Shown in pieces: positions 56,310 to 64,000 of a stretch of DNA of 64,000 nucleotides. The stretch comes from Chaetomium olivaceum (Eukaryota > Ascomycota > Sordariomycetes > Sordariales > Chaetomiaceae). The stretch is taken from contig JAYWVB010000007.1 of NCBI GenBank assembly GCA_039881045.1, positions 372,001 to 436,000 of the forward strand. The letters run 5' to 3'. The translations under genes were made by a program, and so were the position numbers. Positions within the stretch are counted from its first letter, which is position 1. Each line of letters begins with the position of its first letter. Under the pieces are notes generated by a model. The model did not search any database. It was not told the origin of the DNA and worked only from the letters and a program-made list of their open reading frames with translations.

Positions 56310-56430
56310 TATGCTTGAAGTTGTGGTCGTGATGTTTTCATTCTTGATGTTGTCGTGCTTGAAGTTGTCGTTGTTGAAGTTGTCGCTCTTGATACTGTTG
56401 TTCTTGATGTTGCTCTTGAGGTCGACCTCC
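56310..56430. repeat. 15-bp imperfect tandem repeat
   Basis: Units close to TTGAAGTTGTCGTTG / TTGATGTTGTCGTGC run head to tail. On the minus strand they would encode Asn/Asp/Lys/Ile-rich pentapeptides (SDNFN, NDNFK, HDNIK, NENIT). Whether this is expressed as the tail of the neighbouring gene is unclear. Confidence 0.75.
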
Positions 56431-56459
56431 CCACAGCCCTCGATCTCATTAAAAAGAGC

Positions 56460-58636
56460 TGTTACACCGCCTAAGAAGAAGAGTCCGAACCATAACCATG
56501 CTGCGAATGCGAAGACCACTTTTCACCCTTGCAATACCGATCCTTGCCTGACTCCGCCGAGTCCACCTCCCACTCGTTATCGTCGGTCTCCATACCCACC
56601 CCCTCACTATCTTCCCCGCTCGAGCTCTCGATGTAAATGTGGTGCGGGTGCGGATTGTAGGACGCGTCATAGATGTGATGCGGATGCGGGTGGTGCTGTT
56701 GCTGTTGCTCGTGTTGGGCGGGGTGGTACGGTGACTGCTCGACATCAGACTCGCTCGACTGGTCTGACTAGGACTCCGACGCTGACTCCGATTCTGACTG
56801 GTCCGCATGCTCCTGCTCCTGCTGCTGCTGCTGATGGGTTGGGGGGTGTGGTGGCTGGTTCTGCTCACTATTGGACGCGCTCGAGCTGTCGTCCACTTCC
56901 GACTCCGACTGTGAGTCTGACACTGACTCCGACTGCGACTGCGACTCGTTCGTGCGCTGCTGCTGGGTTGGGTGGTGATGGTGAAGGTCCGGGTTGCCAC
57001 CGTACGCACTCGAGCCGCCCACCTCCGACTCGACTCCGCCTCCGACTCTGGCTCGCTCATGGCACGCTGCTGACCAACCTGCTCTTCCCCCTCCTCCCAG
57101 TTCTCGGGGGTGGTGCCCGCGTACGCATCATCGTCCTACGATGTCGAATGCGTCGGGCTGCGCTCCGCCTCCCCCTCCTGCTGCTGCTGCTCGCGGGCCT
57201 GGGTCGTGCAGCTGCAGGGGCGGCGGTTCTCCAGCTCCTCGACACGCTGGAGCAGCTCGTCGATCATGTCCGCGTGCGCCGCGGCCTCCATCTCCCGCTC
57301 CCGCTCCAGCCTGTCGAGGCGGCTGGTCAGCTCGGCCACGGCCGCACGCGCGTCCTGCATTGGCATCGGGGGCAGGGGAGCGGGAAGGGGGGGGAGGTTG
57401 GTGCCAGTGGCCGCACCCATCCACCGCAGGCGCGCCTCGACGTCCGCGACGCGGGCGTCCCCCGTGTTGGGGTCGCGACCGTCGTCGTCCTCAGTCTCGT
57501 CGTCGTCGGCGGCGGCGGCGCGGGGGAGCGAGGGCGAGAGGTCGGCGGTGGTGGCGGGGCGGGCGTGAGCGGCGGCGGCGGCACCCATCGCGCTCGGGGC
57601 GGACGGGCTGCGGTGGTGGGCACCGTGCAGCAGCTGGGAGCGGGGCGCCGGGAGTGCGGCGGCGGGGTGGTCGTCTGCGGGGGCCGGCGCGAGGGGCGAG
57701 GAAAAGTGGTGCCCGTCCGCGCTGGACGGGAGGCTCGGGGCCGCCGGGGACGGAGACGGGGACGGGGCGGGGGCGGGGCTCTCGGGTGCCGTGCGGCGCT
57801 GCTTGTGCTGCCGACCCTCGCGGTGGGTGTCTCCTCCATCTCCTCCATCCGCTCCCGCCTGCGCTTGAGGTTCTTGAGGGCCTGGTGGTGCGGGTTGGGG
57901 TGGCCAGGCCCGAAGACGGTGAAGATGGTGCCGGCGGGGGCGACCTGCTGCTCCACGAAGGGGTCGCTCAGGTTGTCGCCCCGCACCAGCTGCGACGTGC
58001 CAACACCGCCCGGCACCCATGGACCGGGGGCTGCCGTTGTGGCCGGCTGGGGCTGGGGGGCGGGGGTTGGCCGTAGCCGGGCAGGTCGCCCTCACCGACC
58101 TCTTCGTCCCACCAAAACGCAAAAGTCGACGGGGAGACGGGGCCGACCGGCGAGAGAGGAGGGGGCCACGCCGCGACGGCCGAGTCCACAACGGCGACCC
58201 ACTCGTCGACCAGCCTGGCGGTCTCGTTGGGGCAGCCGCCCTCGCTCTCGAGGTAGGCCGCCCGGGCCTGGACAAACAGGCCGACATTCTGCTGGAACTC
58301 GTCCAGCAGAATGCCGGGGACCGGACAGGCGGCGTGGGCGCGCGTCCAGAACTGCGGCGTGTTGAGGTCGTCGCCTCGGCAGTCTAGCAGCGCCTGGAAG
58401 ACGGCGGCCGCGTTGGTTGCCACGATGTGGCTGTAGTTCCACGGGTACCCGAAGGCGGTGGGGCCCGTCGTGCCGTCTGCCTGGCGGTAGAGGGCCTGGA
58501 TTTCGGAGCCGGCCGTGTCGGCCAGGCGGAGGGTGAAGAGGAAGCCGTCGAGCTCCCAGGACGGTTGGTAAGGCCACCGGCAAGCCAGCGGCACCATGTG
58601 GACCTCCATGAGGTCGGACATGGGCGATTCCTCCAT
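56460..58636 (-). CDS. hypothetical coiled-coil and Ser/Glu/Gln/His-rich protein (several frame breaks)
   Basis: From ATG 58636 (MEESPMSDLMEVHMV) a globular part follows (WPYQPSWELDGFLFTLRLA; TAFGYPWNYSHIVATNAA), then VGTSQLVRGDNLSDPFVEQQ, a Pro/Ala-rich stretch, and a coiled coil (about 57150-57480; VADVEARLRW, LTSRLDRLEREREMEAAAHAD, IDELLQRVEELENRR). The frame shifts by one base at about 58025-58040 and again in the G/C-rich part at 57700-57830. Beyond a TAG at 57136 the same frame continues as acidic, gene-like sequence, shifts once more near 57025, crosses another TAG (about 56768) and ends in Gln/His/Ser-rich sequence with PHPHHIY repeats. The protein's C-terminus is therefore uncertain: it may end at 57136 or extend to about 56460. 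No known domain. Confidence 0.5.
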
Positions 58637-61321
58637 GGTTCTGAATGGGCGTCGCGAGTTGGTTGTCGGTCCCAGTGGTCTTGGAGAAAGGCTACCCTCG
58701 GCGCGTTCGGTCAGCAATCGGAGTGTTTCAAGATACACGAGGGGAGACAACGAGAAAGATGGGTGGTGCTGGTAGCCGGGCTGGTCTCGTCCTTCCCGCT
58801 GCGCAGGCAGAAGGAGAGAATAAGAGAGAGGGAAGACAGTTTGAGAGAGGAAGTGACAGAGATAGGGAGAAGTAGCTGATGATTTACTGCGGGTTATTGT
58901 AATTATCTTACCTTGCTTGGTGGTCTTGTTGGTTGCGGAAGTCGAGGGTCGGTCGCTTGAAGGAATCGAGTCAAGTAAAGCAGCAGCGAGTCTCAATTTT
59001 TAATTTTCAAGCGACGAGGGGCAATGGAGAAGGGTTCTTCCAGTACCCCTCGTGGAACCTAATCCAGATGTGCGGAAGATGGCGGAATCTATGTGAGGGG
59101 CCTGTGAAGGGCAGGCGGGGGCAGACGGGGTGGACTGAGGCTGGCAACGGGGGTGTGAAGAGCAGGCCGGGGTGAACTATTCAGACAACAGCAAAGGATC
59201 CCAGGTTCACAGTGCTCGATCACACACACCGCATACCATAATATGATGGTTGAGAGTGAGGATGTAAACTGTGATTTCAAAAGACGGGGTGTAATTCTGT
59301 TAGTCTCTGACATTTGTAACTCAAAGACTCAGGGAGAACAGTGAGACCAAGATGTGAACTCTAGTTCACACAGAAACTCGGGTTTAAGGTGCCGAATCCC
59401 AGGCACTCTCGCCATTGTTACACCAGGTCGTTACCTTGCCAGACGCAGCGCTGCAATATGGGTAGAAGAAGACGATGATCTTGTTGGACATTCCTTCAAC
59501 CACTGTAGCTGGTCAAGTTGTTGACAATGGTCTGGGACAAACAAAAGGACGTGCTGGCAACCAAGCAGGCCGTGTTGGTCTTCCTGGGGTACAATTTCAA
59601 CCCTCAGCAAAAGGAAATGTTAGGGATACGGTCGTGGCCTCAGAAATGGGGGGTCAGGTCCTGGGGCGGCTGTCCAACAGGCCAACTTTGGCGACTTTCA
59701 CGTCACCCTCCTCCGGGCTTTGCTCCAAGACTTCTTCCATGACTTCCTCGGAGGCCGTGTACTCACGAACTCCCCGCGCATCAATGGTGGAAGAACTCTT
59801 TCTATGCGAGGATGACCGATCCGTTTTCATTTCCCGTATCCTCGAAATGCACCCATCTGACGATCGAGAGCCACCTGGCCAAGACAAGGAGGGCAAGAAA
59901 GAGAACCATGACAAACAATATGCAACCCCACCCGACTTGAGACGGACAAGCCGTCCGAACAGCTGTCCGTCCTAAGTCGTGCAAGGGCTGGGACGACTTG
60001 TCACATCGTATGAAAGAACCACTCAGCGAAATGTGATGGTGGGTGAAGGGAGTGTGAACAGGCCTTCCAAACAACAGGAAATAAAGTCCAGGGAGTCACG
60101 TCCAGAGGGGTCAAACTAAGGATACAACCCCCTAGACACCGCCTTTGGTATTACATTCACCGACACCAACACTCCCTAAACCCATTCCATGAGTCTAGTC
60201 CTATAACATACCCACTAATATATCTATCCACGGGTATAGGTGCCTAGCCTAGCTCTACCCCTAATCTCCCTAGCGCTTTCTCTCAATACCCGCTCTCTTA
60301 CGCGCTTCCTTGCGACCTTCCTTGCGCCTTCCTCACGCACTTCAACCATGGGCTGGTCCATCTTCTTCCGCTCCTAATACATCTGACGTTTTTCTCGATA
60401 CGCTTCAGTTTCCTCCGGCGCTTTTTCTCGATGCGCTCCTGATTTCTCTTGCGCTTTTGCTCGATGCGCTCTGTGACTTGAGGGAATGGAAAGGTTGGCG
60501 ATGTGAACTGTATTACAAAAGAGGTTCAGGTTCACATTATTGCTCCCTCGACACTTTGCAATTCTACATCTCAGCAAAGAACAGGGTAGGTTAGGAATGT
60601 TAGTTTTGGCGCCTGCATACTGGGTAACTTCAAGACTCAGTGGAAGATGCTCCAAGTTAATGGCCAAACTCGGTGAATGAGTTCAGTGCATTCATTCTTG
60701 GGTGCTGAGTGGTGATCTTTTGATGGTTAAGATGACAGATAGATCATCGACACCTGAAAGGGATGGAGTCAATTTCACAGTGAGCGGACTTTCACAGTCA
60801 ATTTAACTTCATAGTGCGCATAACTTCACGGTCAACACCAATTTAAAGTCAGTTGGGTCAGCAATACACCACCAGAAGTCGGGAAGGCCACTCAGGTGTT
60901 AAGACGATTAATGAACGTCAGGATTATGTGCATTTCCGTCTGGACAATGAGATCTCAAAGAGACGGGGACTGAAATGGTTCATTTCTGCTGCATTTGCTG
61001 TATGAATGGTTATGCTCATTCCTTTACTCTCAGATTCTCTTGTTATCCATCTTTCAAATAAAGAAATGTTGGATTCGACCCCTTTAGGAGACTACCTACC
61101 TAGAACTCCCACGGCATGTCGTTGGCTTGTTGACATGTCTCAGGGGTTCAGGGGCGTGTCCAGGGGTGACGTTGGATGGTCCGTGCGCCAGTTGTGGGTT
61201 CCTGGTTGCTTGGCACAAATTCCGAGGTCGATGTTCAGTTGCAACTTGCAAGCTGCGAGACGCCAGAAGCAGACAAACTGCGCTCACTCGGTACCTCAGC
61301 AGGGCAATTGACGCTGCCATC
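58637..61321. other. gene-poor stretch
   Basis: No well-supported gene in 2.7 kb. On the minus strand at 59654-60074 two coding-like pieces in different frames (CILFVMVLFLALLVLARWL membrane segment; REYTASEEVMEEVLEQSPEE) could be a small membrane protein with one frame break, but evidence is thin. A run of CTCGATGCGCT/TCTCGATACGCT units occurs at about 60395-60470. Confidence 0.4.
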
Positions 61322-61761
61322 ATGGCGTCCACAACCAACGAAAAAGACCCTTGGAATCAGGAGACAAAGAGTAAATTTGAAGGGTGAGATTCACCGTCCT
61401 GTGTTGGACTGACCTTAGCGATCTAAATGCTAATGTTGACCTTTGTTCGTGCCGACAGCAAGGACCGGAGCGAGTTCCTGGATCCGTGTCAGGATGCTGC
61501 CGTACGCAGTATCAGGTGTTTAAACCGCAATGGGGGCGACAGGACGCTGTGTTCGGATTACTTCCAGTGCGTTGTGGCTGGTGGGGGGTATCAATTGAGA
61601 CAATGGCATGCTAACAACTCGACAGGGCGTACCGGGATTGCAAGAAGGCTTGGGTATGCTCCTTGAGATACCAATTACCGATTGGCATGGAATGACTAAC
61701 TTATCTCCTTTAGATAGAGAAGAGAAAGAAAGAGAAGAAGGGGACCTCTTTATTCTCATAG
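61322..61761 (+). CDS. COX23: COX23, mitochondrial twin CX9C assembly factor for cytochrome c oxidase, 81 aa
   Basis: Four small exons (61322-61383, 61459-61566, 61626-61653, 61714-61761) join in frame to an 81-residue protein. It has the two CX9C motifs of the family, each with exactly nine residues between the cysteines: CQDAAVRSIRC and CSDYFQAYRDC, preceded by RSEFLDPC context and followed by the basic tail KKAWIEKRKKEK. Proteins of this type fold as a disulfide-bonded helical hairpin in the intermembrane space after import by Mia40, and Cox23 helps copper delivery and complex IV assembly. All introns are GT-AG with short fungal lengths. Position next to the NatB subunit may be conserved synteny. 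The assignment is secure from cysteine spacing and flanks. Confidence 0.93.
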
Positions 61762-62505
61762 ACCCATATACCCCCTGGTTTGGTCACTTCCAGGCTGACG
61801 ACCGGGATTTGACCTTGACCCGATGCTTCCATTCCCTCGAGTGTCGGACGGGAGGACTGAGATTTTCGGAAATAGAGGCTTTGGGTGGTGGTTCACTGGT
61901 ATTTCCATGTGAGGGTAAATTTAGGGCTCTTCTTGTATTTTCTTGCTGTAAAACATGTGTACCGTTTCCTACTCCTCAACAACAAATCGCGAAATCGGGA
62001 GGACTTGATGAAGAATCGGGACTGACCGGACACGCCGGATTCACCTTGTGGAACCCTCGGTGGAGGTGGGGTTGAGTGCACAGGCCACTTCAACACCCCG
62101 CCATCGCTGATTTGGAAGCCGCAACCTGACCTGACTGCTCGATCCGACACTTTTGCACTTCAAGCTCGGTCCAAGAGCACCAAAGGTTGTGGAAGTCCGC
62201 GCCAGATCTTTTGCGTTGGACCCACAGCTTCGAGAAACAGAAACACAGAAAACACAAAAAAAAGAAAAGGCCACCACACCGTTGATCCGCTGCTGCTGCT
62301 GCTGCTAGGATCCAGGATCGGGCCCCTGCCATTGCCATTGGCCCCTCCAAAACCCCCACGTTGTGCTTCCCGTGCCGCTGTCGCTTGCTGCCTTGGGCTT
62401 GCACGGATTGCAGCAAGGCTTGCAGCACTTGCAGTCTTGCGAAGCTTATTCGAGACATTTTACATACGCATCCCACTGCCCAGTGCAGACTTGCCTTTTC
62501 GCACC
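61762..62505. other. intergenic region
   Basis: Between COX23 and the NatB gene. No further gene seen; a CTG(CTG)n run at about 62290-62308 and pyrimidine-rich sequence precede the next start. Confidence 0.5.
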
Positions 62506-64000
62506 ATGTCTTCATACAGATATGGCCGCCCGGCGCTCAAGCACAGCGTCGATGTGCAGCTGCAGACGGCCTTCAGCGACGGCAACTGGAACACCGTCAT
62601 CCGTCTCGCTGCGAAGAGGGCCGCCACTCTCAAGGATCCCTATTATGAGGTGCGTTATGTCAAGTATTTCTTGCGATGTTTATACTCACTCCCTACAGGC
62701 CATCAAGATGTGTGCCGAGTCGCAGCTCGACGGCACGGCTGAAAAGTGTGCCGCGCTCGTCGCCATCGACGACCTTGTCAAGAACAAGAAAACGCCCGAT
62801 ATCGACACCATCGAGCTGTACGAGTGGGCCTGCCGCGACTTCTTCGACTACGAGGTCGAGTACGCCGACACCCTCGGACCCCTGAGGGCCCGCTGGGCCA
62901 AGGCCAACCCCGGCAGCCCCCTGGCCCTGCAGTGTGTCCAGGCCTGTCTCGAGAAGTGGGATCTCGTGAGCGCGCAGCAGGTGGGTGTGCCGTGATGAGT
63001 GCTAGAGAGTTGAATCGTCGACACTGACGTGTTTCAGATCGCAACGAGTCTGGACAAGGCTTACGCTAACACGTCCGACCGGCGGTACATGTTCTGGAAC
63101 ATCACACTCACCTACCTCCTTTCAGTGTGTCCCGCTACTACTCCCCTTAGTCTTCTCAACCTGACACCGACAGATCAGCCCCCAGTGTACGGATGCGAGC
63201 CGCAAGGTCTACAGCCTCTTGGCGGTTAGGCATCTTGAGAGGGCAGCCGACTTGACAGAAAATGTATGTTGACGATTGAGCTGCCATGTTTTATGCACCT
63301 GACTGACATGACGCTGTAGTCCGCCAAGTTGGAAGCTACAGATAGAGGCCTTCTTACAGAAGAAGAGGTTTGTCTCTATTACCGCGTCATACACAATCAT
63401 GGGACCAAGGAAGAATACATCTCCCGACTAAAGAGCCCCAAGCTCGGTGCCATCAGCCAGCTCAAGGAAGGCCGCAAGCTGCTTTTCTGCGAAGCGCTCA
63501 ATACGCTCGAGACCTGGGGCGAATGGGATCTTATCTACAACTTATGCCGTGAGGCCCTGACGCTGGGGTTAGAGGGAGGCACATCTCCCTTTTTCGTTTG
63601 CGACCTGCAGACGTGGAGGAAGTTTGCGTCGGCCGCCAGCAAGGTAGCAGACTCGGATAGGTAAGTTATCGTGATCCGCCGGACGGTACGATTGCTTACC
63701 AACACACGCAGCGCGCTCGGCGAGGTACAAGCCATTTTGAAGAGGTATATCGACATTAAGGACACAGCGAGTGCCATGTACAAGAAGAACCTCAGCTTAG
63801 CCCTGCTGGAGACCACTTTCCGGCTGCCTGCCACCGCACTCAACCCTAACGACAACAACGGCTTATCACCGCGGGTTGTCCAGATTGGCCTATTCCTCGA
63901 CCAATACTTTGAGCGCTTGTCCGCCTTTGACGACGTCAAGGGCTACGTGGCGGAGTTGGGGTTTGACGAGATTAAGACTCTCATGGAAGATGTGCTACCG
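62506..64000 (+). CDS. MDM20: NatB N-terminal acetyltransferase auxiliary subunit (Naa25/Mdm20), partial
   Basis: Start at 62506 (MSSYRYGRPALKHSVDVQL). Exons: 62506-62649, 62699-62980, 63038-63124, 63174-63263, 63320-63660, and 63712 onward past the window edge; all joins keep frame. The text shows the alpha-helical TPR-like repeats of the family from the N-terminus (QTAFSDGNWNTVIRLAAKRA; IKMCAESQLDGTAEKCAALV), then YEWACRDFFDYEVEYADTLG, and KLEATDRGLLTEEEVCLYYR with LYNLCREALTLG. Naa25 anchors the catalytic subunit Naa20 to ribosomes; NatB acetylates nascent proteins starting Met-Asp/Glu/Asn/Gln and is needed for actin cables and mitochondrial inheritance. About the first 370 residues are visible. 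No sign of damage. Confidence 0.9.

Noticed and set aside
56179..58365. 728-codon open frame on the plus strand
   Set aside because: It lies antisense to the coiled-coil protein, is extremely Arg/Gly/Pro-biased and has no domain; a GC-rich shadow.
1..64000. CRISPR arrays, rRNA or tRNA genes
   Set aside because: No array of spaced identical repeats and no rRNA-like block; I looked for tRNA T-arm-like GGTTCGA motifs and found none in a cloverleaf context, though a covariance search would be needed to exclude them.

Overview
The window is nuclear DNA of a filamentous ascomycete. Evidence: short GT-AG introns of about 45-180 bp, Zn2Cys6 regulators, a HET-domain gene, a PTH11-like receptor, a GH76 (Dcw1/Dfg5) wall enzyme, F-box/LRR and LINE remnants, and a fungal PKS-NRPS cluster. 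The overall look fits Sordariomycetes, possibly Chaetomiaceae, but the order is inference.

Layout. 0-17 kb is accessory sequence: a Golgi-type GT31-like glycosyltransferase running off the left edge, a long gene-poor stretch with dispersed and tandem repeats, a truncated HET gene, two small secreted cysteine-rich proteins flanking a Zn2Cys6 regulator gene, a HET-ankyrin gene and a small three-exon orphan. The second cysteine-rich protein is a precursor with two CS-alpha-beta (plectasin-like) modules separated by Kex2 sites.

17-45.5 kb is a biosynthetic cluster: MFS transporter, P450, trans-acting enoyl reductase, lipocalin-like Diels-Alderase, second P450, PTH11-like membrane protein, Zn2Cys6 regulator, FUS2-type alpha/beta hydrolase and a 12.3-kb PKS-NRPS (KS-AT-DH-degenerate MT-psiER-KR-ACP-C-A-T-R). 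The four core genes PKS-NRPS, trans-ER, hydrolase and Diels-Alderase are the set known from cytochalasan pathways. There the PKS-NRPS and ER make an amino-acid-terminated polyketide aldehyde, it condenses to a pyrrolone (the hydrolase is needed around this step), the Diels-Alderase closes the isoindolone and macrocycle, and P450s oxidise it. Three gene pairs are divergent (MFS/P450, Diels-Alderase/P450, hydrolase/PKS-NRPS), and two of the shared promoters contain a TCCGATGG motif.

45.7-50 kb is decayed: an F-box/LRR pseudogene, a 5'-truncated LINE with a 15-bp target-site duplication and a broken orphan gene. 50-64 kb returns to resident genes: a nuclear low-complexity coiled-coil protein, GH76 mannosidase, a Ser/Glu/Gln-rich coiled-coil protein, COX23 and the NatB auxiliary subunit (runs off the right edge).

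A caution for the whole window: small indels break reading frames in the PKS-NRPS, hydrolase and cluster regulator, but also in ordinary genes (GT31, GH76, and hypotheticals at 49 and 57-58 kb), mostly in G/C runs. Assembly error is therefore the first explanation for the cluster breaks; pseudogenisation is the alternative.
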